Below the pieces are notes generated by a model. That model worked only from the letters and a program-made list of their open reading frames with translations. It searched no databases and had not been told where the DNA came from. Shown piece after piece: positions 17,424 through 25,550 of a stretch of 64,000 nucleotides of DNA. A program made the position numbers and the translations under genes. Numbering within the stretch: position 1 is the first letter of the stretch; every line of letters begins with the position of its first letter. Origin of the DNA: JACPDI01 sp035463475 (lineage in GTDB: Bacteria; Acidobacteriota; Vicinamibacteria; Vicinamibacterales; 2-12-FULL-66-21); NCBI GenBank assembly GCA_035463475.1, contig DATHTE010000024.1:1-64000 (forward strand). Direction: 5' to 3'.

Positions 17424-18239
17424 CTACGACTCGCCCAGGATCGGCAGGATGCAGTTCAGCAGCGAGTTGTGGATGACGCCGTTGGTGGCGATGTATCCGC
17501 CGTCGGAGTACAGCCACGTCATCCCGCGCGCGTCGGTGAAGATCCCCCCGGCGCGCTCCACGATGAGACTCGCCGCGGCGATGTCCCAGATCCTGAGATC
17601 GAGATGCCAGTACGCGTGGAGCCGTCCGGCGGCGACGCTGCAGAAGCCGAGCGCCGGTGAACCCATGAGCGTGCACTCCAGCACCTGATCGGCCATCGCG
17701 CCGACGATCGAGAGCGCCTGCCGCCGCCGTTCGCCGTGGTGCGGCCAGTCGGTGCCGAGGACCGCGCCACTCCAGGCCTCCGCCCCCTCCGAGATCTGCT
17801 GCACGACGATGGCCCGGCCGTTGAGGGTGGCCGGCGCGTCCGGCATCGCGGCGAACAGCTCGTCCCGGCACGGGTCGTAGACCACTCCCGCCTGGATGCG
17901 CCCTTCTGAGCGCAGCGCGACCGACACGGCGAAATGCGGAATGCCCTGGACGAAATTCAGGCTCCCGCAAATGGGATCGACGATCCAGAGCTCGTCCGCC
18001 TCCACGGGCACCGGCGCATCCTCCGGCCCCTCCTCGGCGAGCACCCCGGCGCCCGGACACTCCACGAGAAGCGTCGAGACGATCGTGTCCTGGACCTGCA
18101 GCGAGGCCTGCGAAACAACGTCGCGATGTCCCTTCCACGTGAGATAGCCGGGATCGCCCATGCGGGCCAGGGCCACCTCGCCGCCGCGGCGTGCGGCGCG
18201 GGCGGCGATCTCCAGTGCCCGAGCGGAGTCCAGCGTCAT
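17424..18239 (-). CDS. Inositol-monophosphatase-family protein with altered metal site
   Basis: With the ATG at 18239 this is a 271-residue FIG-superfamily protein. A GTG at 18263 would add eight residues. The fold is clear: LAEEGPE (Glu69/70), the motif at 84-97, and the late WDIAAASLIVERAGG with its Asp intact. However, the canonical DPxDGT reads DPICGS (Asp88 kept, Cys91 in place of Asp). The earlier V-T-x-x-D reads VSQAS, so a second metal-ligand Asp is a Ser. Family members hydrolyse inositol phosphates, 3'-phosphoadenosine 5'-phosphate or fructose bisphosphate with Mg2+. With two ligand positions changed, metal use or activity may differ. TACACT eight bases upstream supports this start. 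Confidence 0.85.
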   Translation of the reverse strand: MTLDSARALEIAARAARRGGEVALARMGDPGYLTWKGHRDVVSQASLQVQDTIVSTLLVECPGAGVLAEEGPEDAPVPVEADELWIVDPICGSLNFVQGIPHFAVSVALRSEGRIQAGVVYDPCRDELFAAMPDAPATLNGRAIVVQQISEGAEAWSGAVLGTDWPHHGERRRQALSIVGAMADQVLECTLMGSPALGFCSVAAGRLHAYWHLDLRIWDIAAASLIVERAGGIFTDARGMTWLYSDGGYIATNGVIHNSLLNCILPILGES

Positions 18240-18247
18240 GGCCACTG

Positions 18248-18253
18248 AGTGTA
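18248..18253 (-). promoter_or_regulatory. Candidate -10 hexamer TACACT of the IMPase-like gene
   Basis: TACACT on the minus strand ends eight bases before the ATG at 18239, and there is no Shine-Dalgarno sequence. The spacing suggests a leaderless or nearly leaderless mRNA. Confidence 0.35.
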
Positions 18254-18309
18254 GCTCGGGCACCGCTCACCGGTATTGGAGAGCACCGCCGGTCCTCGCG
18301 CGGTGGTCG

Positions 18310-19479
18310 CTACTTTCCGTCATCTTCGGGCGCGCCACGCGGCCACAGCCACACGGCGGCGCCGCGCACGATTCGCCAGGCATACGAAAAAGGAAGCAGG
18401 GCGGCGCTCTTGATGCCGTAGCGCGCCCTGATGTAGTCGGGCGGCGGAAACAGGTGTTCCCGCAGTAGCGTCAGCCGGGCGGGCCACCCCGAAAGCGTCG
18501 CGAGATCCGAGCGCAGCACATCCAGCTTGCGCATGGGTTTGGCCGCGAAAGCTGCCGATGGCTCTTGCGCGGCCACCGCGCGGCCGCCCATCCGTGCGAG
18601 CAGGCGCGCGGTCCCCTCGCCGCCGAAGCAACGCTCGGCCACGGCGAGCCCTTGCGCGCATACGGCGTTCAGCTGCCGCGCCGCACACAGCGCGGCGAAC
18701 GCTTCACACTCCGCATCGTTAAACCGGTCTGCCAGGAGGTGGATGTCGTGAATCCAGATGAGACGATCGCGCTGGTGGTGCGCGACGCGGTGGATGCAGG
18801 CGATCGCGAGGCTGTGCACGGCGGACGGCGCGCGCGCCGCGTCACCGAGCGGCGCCACCGGCACGGACGCCGCCAGCAGCTCTCCCGACGGCAGGGCGCG
18901 CGCGAACACCTGCGGGTTGCTCACTTCCCAGTGCACGTCGACGACGTGACGCGCCCCGCCGTCCGTCCTCACGTATGTCCCCTGGTGCATCACGAGATCC
19001 CCTGAGGTGATGGGGATTGGTTCGTAGCCCAGGGCCTCCAGCGCGGCGCCGGCCGACGAACGGGAACTGCGGGCGATCAGGACATCGGCGTCGACGCGCG
19101 GGCGCAGCGCCGGGCTCGCGTAGTGCGTGTAGGCGAGCGCGCCCCCCTTCATCACGGCGGCTCGAATGCCTGCGCGATCCAACGCGGAGAGCACGCGCTC
19201 GAGTTCCAGCCGGAAGATCTCCTCCGCCACAAGCTGCCGGCGCAGCGCGGGCACGAGTCGGTTGCGCAGCGCAGGAACGCAGTCATCGTCGTCCAGAGGC
19301 CCGCGCTGCCGCAGCCGCTGCGCAAGGAGCAGGTGGACCCCCTCCTCGCGCGCCGTGTCGTAGAACCGCTCGGCGTCCACGTCGCCGAGCGCCGGCCACC
19401 GGGACGTGGCGTCACGCAACAGGCAGCAGAGGCTGTCGATGACGCGCGCCCGATCGAACATCAGTGCCCCGTCGAACAT
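18310..19479 (-). CDS. Nucleotidyltransferase-family protein (NTP_transf_5-like)
   Basis: This is a 389-residue protein. The central part (VMKGGALAYTHYASPALRPRVDADVLI, about residues 110-137) matches the uncharacterised nucleotidyltransferase family PF14907, with the Lys-Gly-Gly loop and the Asp-x-Asp metal pair. An N-terminal helical region (EEGVHLLLAQRLRQRG, LVAEEIFRLELERVL) and a histidine-rich stretch (HVVDVHWEVSN, CIHRVAHHQRDRLIWIHDIHLL) are also typical. Members are often found near exopolysaccharide or peptide-modification genes; no such partner is adjacent here. Two ATGs (19479 and 19461) are possible starts. The substrate is unknown. The IMPase-like gene lies 70 bases downstream on the same strand. 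Confidence 0.82.
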   Translation of the reverse strand: MFDGALMFDRARVIDSLCCLLRDATSRWPALGDVDAERFYDTAREEGVHLLLAQRLRQRGPLDDDDCVPALRNRLVPALRRQLVAEEIFRLELERVLSALDRAGIRAAVMKGGALAYTHYASPALRPRVDADVLIARSSRSSAGAALEALGYEPIPITSGDLVMHQGTYVRTDGGARHVVDVHWEVSNPQVFARALPSGELLAASVPVAPLGDAARAPSAVHSLAIACIHRVAHHQRDRLIWIHDIHLLADRFNDAECEAFAALCAARQLNAVCAQGLAVAERCFGGEGTARLLARMGGRAVAAQEPSAAFAAKPMRKLDVLRSDLATLSGWPARLTLLREHLFPPPDYIRARYGIKSAALLPFSYAWRIVRGAAVWLWPRGAPEDDGK

Positions 19480-19665
19480 TAGTGCCGCGTACCCCCCGCC
19501 ACTCGCGTGAGACTACCGCCAAACCTCTCGCTCCGCCGGGGACAACGCGGCGACGTTCCGCTCATCTCGTCCGCGAGAGCCTCTGCAGTGAATACCGCTG
19601 TGCTCGGCGAGGGCGCGTTGATTGCAGTCCGTTGGTGTTCCGATGCATCAGGAGGAGGAACACCG

Positions 19666-20262
19666 ATGAAATTCGCACTTTCGGTCGCCACCGCGCTCGC
19701 GGCTGCAGCGACATTTAGTCTCGCCGTGTCGGCGCAGACGACAGGACAGCCGTCCGGAGCCAGCCAGCCCGCGAGCTCGGCCATGTCACAGCAGGACCAG
19801 CAGGTCACACTGACCGGCTGCGTGCAACGGGAGGAGGACTACCGGCGCGCGCACGATAAAGGCAGAGGTGGCGTGGCCGGAACCGGCGCCGGCGTCGGCA
19901 ATGAATTCGTGCTGACCAACGTCTCGCCGTCCCCGGCGGGCACGTCGGGCTCGGCGACGGGCACGTCGGGCAGCAGCGCCGGCTATCCATCGAGCTCGTC
20001 GAGTTCGTCCGCAACCGCGTACGAGCTGACCGGTCCCAACGAGGGACAGGTGGCGCAGTACGTCGGCAAGCGCGTGGAGATCTCGGGCAAGGTCAAGGCC
20101 GGTGAGACCGGCGCGACGGGCACTACAGGCGGTCCCACCGCGGGCGCGCCCCCGAGCGGCATCGACGTCGCGAGCAAGGACCTCAAGCTTCGCGAGTTCG
20201 AGGTCACGTCCGTGCGCGAATCGTCGTCGCCGGGCAGCTGCCCTTCTTCGTCGCAGCAGTAA
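19666..20262 (+). CDS. Secreted Ser/Gly/Thr-rich protein with LTGCV motif
   Basis: This 198-residue protein begins with a Sec signal peptide (MKFALSVATALAAAATFSLAVSAQ, cleavage expected after AQ or ASA). After a Gln/Ser linker comes VTLTGCVQRE, a motif seen at the start of many small secreted Acidobacterial proteins. The middle is low in complexity (SGSATGTSGSSAGYPSSSSSSS). It is followed by YELTGPNEGQVAQYVGKRVEISGKV, a beta-rich stretch resembling an OB-type fold. AGGAGGAGG at 19650-19658 fixes the ATG at 19666. No enzymatic motif is visible; a surface or periplasmic role is likely. The upstream 186 bases hold no other gene. Confidence 0.8.
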   Translation: MKFALSVATALAAAATFSLAVSAQTTGQPSGASQPASSAMSQQDQQVTLTGCVQREEDYRRAHDKGRGGVAGTGAGVGNEFVLTNVSPSPAGTSGSATGTSGSSAGYPSSSSSSSATAYELTGPNEGQVAQYVGKRVEISGKVKAGETGATGTTGGPTAGAPPSGIDVASKDLKLREFEVTSVRESSSPGSCPSSSQQ

Positions 20263-20333
20263 CCTGCGCACCGCGCATCTCGGCCGCGGGCGGAGACACA
20301 TCCGTCCGCGGTCGACTATTCACCCGCGAGCGA

Positions 20334-22547
20334 TCACGCCTGCGTCGGCCGGTCCACCTTCTGCACCGCAGCTTTCACGCGGGCCGGCGTCATCGGCAGG
20401 CGATACAACCGCGCTCCGGTTGCGTCGAAGATCGCGTTCGCGATGACCGCCCCCATCGGAACGATGGCGGGCTCGCCGCCTCCCTGCGCGGCGATCTCCG
20501 GCGCGCTCACGATGACTGCATCGATGCGAGGCACCCACGAGAACCGCGGCAGCTCGTAGCTGTCGAAGTTCCGGTTGAGGACCGCGCCCCCCTTGAACTG
20601 CACCTCCTCTGACAGCGCGTAGCCCAGGCCCATCGTGAGGCAGCCTTCGATTTGCTGCCGCGCGCCGCCGGGGTTCACGACAACGCCCATCTCCTGCGCG
20701 CAAGCGACACGCTTCACCTGGACGTGTCCGGTCTCTTTCGCGACTGCGACTTCCGCCATGAGCGCGACGTACGTCCCCGCATCGATCCCGCAGGCGACGC
20801 CGACGCCGCGGCCGCTCGGCGCCGGCTTCGGCGTCCAGCCAAACAGCTTTGCCGCCGCCTCGACGACGCGCCGCATGCGCGGATCCACGAGGTGCTTGAG
20901 GCGGAACTCGACCGGATCGAGCCGGACCCGTGCCGCGAGGACGTCGATGTGCGACTCGCGCGCGAACGCGTTCGTATTGTTGCCGGGCGCGCGCCAAGGG
21001 CCGACGGCAAACGGATGCAGGCCCGGTGTCCCCGGCCCGCCCCAGCTGCCGCGAACGACCGTCCTGTGGTGCGGGATGTTGTAGAACTGCGCCGCGCCGC
21101 GCTCGCCCGCGCAGTACACGAGGTAATCCCACAGCACGATCTCGTTCGCCGCGTTCAGGCCCGAACGGATCTTGATCACGGCCGCCGGCCGGAAGGTGTC
21201 GAAGAAGAACTCCTCGTCGCGGCTCCACTGCACCCGCACGGGCGTGCCGGTCAGCATCGCGAGCCGCGCCGCTTCGACCCCCTGGCGCGAGGCGGACTTG
21301 CCGCCAAACCCGCCTCCCACGTAGGTCGTGATGACCCGCACCTTGTCGGCGGGCAACCGTAACGCCTGCATGATCTGGTTCTTGAGCGGGAAGGGTGTCT
21401 GGGTGCCGGCCCACACCGTTGCTTTCCCATTCTCGACTGCAGCCACCGCGGCGTGCGGCTCGATTGGCGCGTGCGCCACGTAGCTGTCCAGATACGTTTC
21501 GTCGAGCACGACCGTCGCGAGCGTCGCGCCTTCGTCCAGCGACCCCCCCTCCGCGGCGATCTGCGGGGGCGGCGCCGCTTTCATCAGGTAGTCGAAGATC
21601 GTCGCGTTGTCCACGGGCGGATCGTGGCGGGTCCACTCCGCCTTGATGAGCGCGAGCGCGGCGTCCGCCTCGTCTCGATGTCGATGCAGCACGGCCACCA
21701 TGTCGCCGTCTCGAACGACCTTCACGCCGGCAATTTTTTGCGCCGCCGAGACGTCGACGGAAGCGAGCGTTGCGCCGTGCGCGGGAGGCCGCAGGACACG
21801 GGCGTGCAGCGCGCCGCCCGGCGGGACGATGTCTCCAGCGTACTTGGCGCGCCCCGTCACCTTGTCCATCCCGTCGCGGCGCGGCGCCGTCTGTCCCACG
21901 ACGCTGAACGCGGAAGCCGCCTTGAGTGGCGGCCTGGCGGTCAACGTGCGCTCGATCCGCTTCCCTTCGGTCAATTGCGCGTAGGTGATGGTTTTGCCCG
22001 CGCCGCCCGCGGCTCGCACCGTGCCGCCGCTCACGGTCAGCCGGTCGATCGGGACCTGCAGCCGTTCTGCTGCAAGCTCCAGAAGCGCCGCGCGCGCTTC
22101 CGCGGCGGCCTGTCGCAGGACCGGACCGAACTGCCGCACGCTGAGCGAGCCGAACGTGCCCATGTCCCACGGGCACAGATCCGTGTCGCCCATCACGATG
22201 TCCACCGCGTCGAGCGAGACGTCGAGCTCCTCGGCGAGGAGCTGCGGGAGCGACGTCATCGCTCCCTGCCCGAGTTCTACCTTCCCGACCAGGCACGTCA
22301 CGCGGCCGTTGGCGCCAACGTGGAGGTACGCGTTGAGGTCGGTCGGGTAGCCCTGGCGCCCCGCCGGAAGTCGTACGGGTTCCTGCACGGCGTCCGCTGG
22401 ATCGATCGCGAAGAGCACGATCAGGCCGGTGGCCGTGAGCTTGACGAAGTCGCGCCGGTCCAACGGAAAACTCGTCGGTCCATCAACGACGAGCTCGTTG
22501 TCATCGTCGCGAAGGCCGGCTGGCGTGAGGAGATCGTCCGGTCTCAT
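20334..22547 (-). CDS. Tat-exported molybdopterin subunit, isoquinoline-1-oxidoreductase type
   Basis: From the ATG at 22547 this is a 737-residue large subunit. It has a twin-arginine signal at residues 30-50 (DRRDFVKLTATGLIVLFA) after a 29-residue N-terminal extension. The IorB-like architecture follows: two molybdopterin-binding parts with VGKVELGQGAMTSL, DKVTGRAKYAGDI, VGGGFGGKSASRQG and APGNNTNAFARES. The catalytic Glu is in QGGGEPAIVP. IorB enzymes oxidise N-heterocyclic aromatics or aldehydes; the substrate here is unknown. The start overlaps the stop of the [2Fe-2S] subunit gene by four bases (ATGA). Unlike the operon at 12790-17296, there is no FAD subunit, so electrons probably go to a periplasmic carrier. 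Confidence 0.9.
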   Translation of the reverse strand: MRPDDLLTPAGLRDDDNELVVDGPTSFPLDRRDFVKLTATGLIVLFAIDPADAVQEPVRLPAGRQGYPTDLNAYLHVGANGRVTCLVGKVELGQGAMTSLPQLLAEELDVSLDAVDIVMGDTDLCPWDMGTFGSLSVRQFGPVLRQAAAEARAALLELAAERLQVPIDRLTVSGGTVRAAGGAGKTITYAQLTEGKRIERTLTARPPLKAASAFSVVGQTAPRRDGMDKVTGRAKYAGDIVPPGGALHARVLRPPAHGATLASVDVSAAQKIAGVKVVRDGDMVAVLHRHRDEADAALALIKAEWTRHDPPVDNATIFDYLMKAAPPPQIAAEGGSLDEGATLATVVLDETYLDSYVAHAPIEPHAAVAAVENGKATVWAGTQTPFPLKNQIMQALRLPADKVRVITTYVGGGFGGKSASRQGVEAARLAMLTGTPVRVQWSRDEEFFFDTFRPAAVIKIRSGLNAANEIVLWDYLVYCAGERGAAQFYNIPHHRTVVRGSWGGPGTPGLHPFAVGPWRAPGNNTNAFARESHIDVLAARVRLDPVEFRLKHLVDPRMRRVVEAAAKLFGWTPKPAPSGRGVGVACGIDAGTYVALMAEVAVAKETGHVQVKRVACAQEMGVVVNPGGARQQIEGCLTMGLGYALSEEVQFKGGAVLNRNFDSYELPRFSWVPRIDAVIVSAPEIAAQGGGEPAIVPMGAVIANAIFDATGARLYRLPMTPARVKAAVQKVDRPTQA

Positions 22548-23020
22548 CGCGCGCCTCCCTTCATCGCGGCCGCTGCCGACTCGATCGCCTCGACGATGCG
22601 GACGTGCGCTCCACAGCGGCACAGGTGTCCTTCCATCTGCGTCACGATGTCTGCGCGCGTCGCGCGCGGGTGTTCGAGCAGGAAAGCGCAGGCCCCGAGG
22701 ATCATGCCCGGCGTGCAGTAGCCGCACTGGTACGCGGCGTGCTCCAGGAACGCCTGCTGTACCGGGTGCAACCGGCCCGCCGTGGCGAGTCCCTCGATGG
22801 TCGTCACGTTTTTTCCGGCTACCTCGCCAACCGCGGTGACACACGACCGTACGGCCTGGTTGTTCACGAGCACGGTGCAGGCGCCGCAGTGGCCTTCGCC
22901 GCAGCCGAATTTCGAGCCGGTCAGCCCGAGATCGTCGCGCAGCACCCACAGCAGCTGGCGGTCCGGGCTGACGGTGAGGCTCGTCGATGAGCCATTGAGC
23001 GTGAATGAAACAGGGCGCAT
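22544..23020 (-). CDS. [2Fe-2S] subunit, isoquinoline-1-oxidoreductase type
   Basis: This 158-residue protein carries two [2Fe-2S] clusters: Cys40, 45, 48 and 60 in FGCGEGHCGAC..SC, and Cys99, 102, 134 and 136 in YQCGYC and LCRCG. It has no export signal of its own, so it should be carried out by the Tat signal of the large subunit. The start at 23020 (MRPVSFTLNG) is chosen because GGGAGGAG lies 10 bases upstream and because homologues start at this beta strand. It is the first gene of the two-gene operon and divergent from msrB. Confidence 0.9.
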   Translation of the reverse strand: MRPVSFTLNGSSTSLTVSPDRQLLWVLRDDLGLTGSKFGCGEGHCGACTVLVNNQAVRSCVTAVGEVAGKNVTTIEGLATAGRLHPVQQAFLEHAAYQCGYCTPGMILGACAFLLEHPRATRADIVTQMEGHLCRCGAHVRIVEAIESAAAAMKGGAR

Positions 23021-23075
23021 GAAGGCATGCTCCTCCCGGAAAAGGCTTGAATTGAAGGGCTGTGAGCGCAGTGTC

Positions 23076-23099
23076 GGGCCGGCGGCCGGCAATTGTCAA
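23076..23099 (-). promoter_or_regulatory. Candidate promoter of the second molybdenum hydroxylase operon
   Basis: On the minus strand TTGACA lies at 23099-23094. A GACACT hexamer follows after 18 bases, weak as a -10. The site lies between the operon start (23020) and the divergent msrB (23153). Confidence 0.35.
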
Positions 23100-23152
23100 C
23101 GGAAAACCCCGGCGGCGCGTCGTGATAGGGTTCCTCGGGAGGAGAGCATCAC

Positions 23153-23554
23153 GTGGCGGACGAGCGTTCCCCGGTCGTGAAGTCCGACGAAGAATGGCGG
23201 CGCATCCTGACCCCTGAACAATACGCGGTGCTTCGGGAGCACGCCACGGAGCGACCGGGATCCTGCGCGCTGCTGGCGGAGCACCGGCCGGGCACCTTCA
23301 GATGCGCCGGTTGCGGGCAGTCCCTGTTCGTGGCGGACCGGAAGTTCGAGAGCGGCACGGGATGGCCCAGCTTCTTCGCGCCGCTCGAGGGCGCGATCGG
23401 AACGACGGCGGACCGCACCTACGGCATGGTCCGCACCGAGGTGCACTGCAGCGCCTGCGGCGGCCATCTCGGGCACGTGTTCGAAGACGGCCCGCCGCCA
23501 ACGGGGCGTCGGTACTGCATCAACGGCGTCGCGCTGAAGTTCGAACCGCGCTAG
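23153..23554 (+). CDS. msrB: Peptide-methionine (R)-S-oxide reductase
   Basis: This is a 133-residue MsrB. The structural zinc is bound by two CxxC pairs, Cys51/Cys54 (CAGC) and Cys99/Cys102 (CSAC). The catalytic Cys122 lies in RRYCINGVAL. The family signature GTGWPSFF is at 68-75. It reduces methionine-R-sulfoxide in proteins, with thioredoxin as the usual reductant. The GTG at 23153 follows GGGAGGAG, 8 bases upstream. No signal peptide is present, so the enzyme is cytoplasmic. With the peroxiredoxin gene further downstream it forms a small oxidative-stress cluster. Confidence 0.95.
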   Translation: MADERSPVVKSDEEWRRILTPEQYAVLREHATERPGSCALLAEHRPGTFRCAGCGQSLFVADRKFESGTGWPSFFAPLEGAIGTTADRTYGMVRTEVHCSACGGHLGHVFEDGPPPTGRRYCINGVALKFEPR

Positions 23555-23627
23555 TGTGACGATCGGCGGTCCTTTTGCGTTACCCTCTACGGCGCGCGCC
23601 CGCGTCGGCGTGCGAAAGGAGCACGCG

Positions 23628-24086
23628 GTGTGGAAAGAGTTCCGTGAGTTCATCGCCCGAGGCAACGTCGTCGATCTCGCGGTTGGAGTCATCATCGGCG
23701 CCGCGTTCGGGAAGATCGTGACCACCCTGGTCGAAGGGGTGATCATGCCGCCGATCGGACTGGCGATCGGCGACATCGACTTCGCGAGCCTGTTCTTCGT
23801 GCTGGATTCCTCGAAGGGCACACCCGCGTCGCTCGCCGAGGCGAAGACCGGGGGCGTCCCGGTGATTGCCTACGGGCAACTGCTGAACGACATCGTCACG
23901 TTCCTCATCATCGCCTTCGCCGTGTTCCTGCTGGTGAAGCAGGTGAACCGGATCAAGAGCTCTGTGGACAGACCCGCCGCGGCGCCCGCACCGACCACGC
24001 GCGATTGCCCGTACTGCGCCTCGGCGATTTCGGTCAAGGCGACGCGCTGCCCGCATTGCACGTCCCAGGTGTCCGCGGCGCCATAG
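23628..24086 (+). CDS. mscL: Large-conductance mechanosensitive channel with zinc-ribbon C-terminus
   Basis: This 152-residue protein begins VWKEFREFIARGNVVDLAVGV, the typical amphipathic S1 helix and first pore helix of MscL. The second transmembrane helix (about 85-105, NDIVTFLIIAFAVFLLVKQ) follows a periplasmic loop. MscL opens under membrane tension to release solutes on hypo-osmotic shock. After the second helix comes a zinc-ribbon-like tail with CPYC (127-130) and CPHC (141-144) in place of the plain cytoplasmic helical bundle. This variant exists in other MscL proteins. The GTG at 23628 is chosen because AAGGAG lies 6 bases upstream. The long open frame upstream of it is not needed. 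Confidence 0.93.
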   Translation: MWKEFREFIARGNVVDLAVGVIIGAAFGKIVTTLVEGVIMPPIGLAIGDIDFASLFFVLDSSKGTPASLAEAKTGGVPVIAYGQLLNDIVTFLIIAFAVFLLVKQVNRIKSSVDRPAAAPAPTTRDCPYCASAISVKATRCPHCTSQVSAAP

Positions 24087-24273
24087 GGCCGACAGCCGGC
24101 CTCGTGGCAGGGTGCCGGCGGGGCGTCGGACACGCCGGAAACCCGCCGTCCTGCGAGAGAGAATCGCTGGATTTGCTCCGAAAACGGCCCGATCCGGGGG
24201 CGGCTGCTGGCAGGCGCGATGCACCGGCCTGAACCGGCGCCGCCGCCCGGCCGCGCCGTCACAAGGAGCGCCC

Positions 24274-24948
24274 ATGAGCACAGTTGAAACCCCGGTCTCC
24301 CCAGGACTCCCGCGCCTCGGCGCGGCCGCCCCGTCTTTCGAGGCGGAGACCACGCACGGCACCCTGCGCATCGAGGACTTCAGAGGAAGCTGGGTGATTC
24401 TCTTCTCTCACCCCGCGGACTTCACGCCCGTCTGCACGACGGAGTTCATCGCCTTCGCGAAGCTCGCGCCCGAACTGCGAAAGCGCAACGTGGAGCTGAT
24501 TGGCCTGAGCATCGACAGCACGTTCTCGCACATCGCGTGGGTGCGGAACATCGAGCAGACGTTCGGCGTGAAGATCCCGTTCCCGGTGATCGCGGATCTC
24601 GACAAGCGGGTCGCGACGCTCTACGGCATGATCATGCCCGGGGAAAGCAAGACGGAGACGAGCCGCTGCGTGTTCGTGATCGACCCCAACGGCACCATTC
24701 GCGCCATGATCTACTACCCGCTGACCACGGGCCGGAACGCGGAAGAGTTGCTCCGCCTGATCGACGCCCTGCAGGTTACCGATCGCCATAGCGTCGCGAC
24801 GCCGGCGAACTGGCGGCCGGGCGATCCGGTGATCGTGCCTCCGCCGAAGACCACCGAGGACGCGGAGGCGCGGCTCAAGGCGGGGTACGCGTGCAAGGAC
24901 TGGTACTTCTGCACGAAAGAGGTGGACGCCCTGAAGGAGAGTGTGTGA
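24274..24948 (+). CDS. Peroxiredoxin, Prx6-like with three conserved cysteines
   Basis: This is a 224-residue peroxiredoxin. The peroxidatic Cys54 lies in HPADFTPVCTTEF. The Prx6-type C-terminal dimerisation domain ends with GYACKDWYFCTKEV, giving Cys207 and Cys213. This matches the three-cysteine layout of archaeal and some bacterial thiol peroxidases, where the C-terminal pair resolves the sulfenic acid. It reduces H2O2 and organic hydroperoxides. ACAAGGAG is well placed before the ATG. The stop overlaps the start of a small winged-helix gene (TGATG), so the two are coupled and the second may sense or tune peroxide stress. Confidence 0.94.
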   Translation: MSTVETPVSPGLPRLGAAAPSFEAETTHGTLRIEDFRGSWVILFSHPADFTPVCTTEFIAFAKLAPELRKRNVELIGLSIDSTFSHIAWVRNIEQTFGVKIPFPVIADLDKRVATLYGMIMPGESKTETSRCVFVIDPNGTIRAMIYYPLTTGRNAEELLRLIDALQVTDRHSVATPANWRPGDPVIVPPPKTTEDAEARLKAGYACKDWYFCTKEVDALKESV

Positions 24949-25175
24949 TGGCCTGCCTGAACAGCGACGGCACGCCGACGGTGGTCGCGGCGCAGCTGCT
25001 CGTCGCGCTGGCGACGGCGGAGGACCCGACCGACCTGGCAATCGCGACCGGGCTGCCGATGTACCGCGTGCGCAGCGGGCTGCGCGAGATGGAGCGGGCC
25101 GGGCTCGTGGAGGCGATTGGCGACGGCTACATGCTGACGTCGCGCGGCCGTGAGTTGCTCGCGGCCCGCGTGTAG
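24948..25175 (+). CDS. Small winged-helix DNA-binding-like protein
   Basis: This 75-residue protein has a predicted helix-turn-helix: VVAAQLLVALATAEDPTDLAIATGLPMYRVRSGLREMERAGLVEAIG, then a short beta-wing (DGYMLTSRG) as in MarR/ArsR-type minimal winged helices. It is too small to carry a separate ligand domain. Cys3 is the only cysteine. Its start overlaps the peroxiredoxin stop (TGATG), so it is made from the same mRNA. A role in regulating the redox cluster is an inference from position. Confidence 0.8.
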   Translation: MACLNSDGTPTVVAAQLLVALATAEDPTDLAIATGLPMYRVRSGLREMERAGLVEAIGDGYMLTSRGRELLAARV

Positions 25176-25434
25176 CGAGCGCGCCGTGCACCGACGGGGC
25201 TAAGAAGACAGCAGGCACCGCTCTCGTGAACGGGCACCGCGGAAGTTCTCCCCGACAAGCCGGACCGGAGTTGACCGGCGTCAGCTTCCGCGTCCTGCTG
25301 CCTTCCCTGAGCCCACGCAGCCCAGCAGCAACGCCCGTGCCCGTGTGGTCGGCGGATCGGGCGTCGAAAAGCCCCTGAATTCCCCCTCCACCCTTTGGAA
25401 TCCATCAAAAGTCGTCGCCAAGCCCTTGCCTGGC

Positions 25435-25450
25435 GGCCAACGCGTTGGCC
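25435..25450. promoter_or_regulatory. 16-bp perfect palindrome, possible operator
   Basis: GGCCAACGCGTTGGCC is its own reverse complement. It lies 32 bases upstream of the candidate -35 of the BNR-repeat gene. Confidence 0.4.
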
Positions 25451-25458
25451 CGCAAACC

Positions 25459-25473
25459 TGGGACACAGTCCCA
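25459..25473. promoter_or_regulatory. Inverted repeat TGGGAC-ACA-GTCCCA
   Basis: A perfect 6+3+6 inverted repeat lies directly before the candidate -35 at 25482. It could be an operator half-site pair. Confidence 0.35.
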
Positions 25474-25481
25474 CGGCTGTC

Positions 25482-25510
25482 TTGTTCGCCGCCGCCCGTT
25501 CCATTACGAT
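25482..25510 (+). promoter_or_regulatory. Candidate promoter of the BNR-repeat gene
   Basis: TTGTTC (25482-25487), a 17-base spacer and TACGAT (25505-25510) lie 40 bases upstream of the ATG at 25551. The match to consensus is moderate. Confidence 0.35.
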
Positions 25511-25550
25511 CGCCCTTCCTTCTCGGTTGTCTCGGCAGGGAGATCTCGAC

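Larger units (their letters stand above)
25176..25550. other. Intergenic region with palindromes
   Basis: These 375 bases hold no credible gene. The first 200 have nothing recognisable apart from short GC-rich repeats. The last 120 carry two strong symmetric elements and a candidate promoter, listed separately. Confidence 0.5.

Noticed and set aside
20320..22296. Open frame of 658 codons overlapping the second molybdenum hydroxylase on the same strand
   Set aside because: It is a +1-frame shadow, Arg/Gly/Ala-rich, while the real frame has the Tat signal and molybdopterin motifs.
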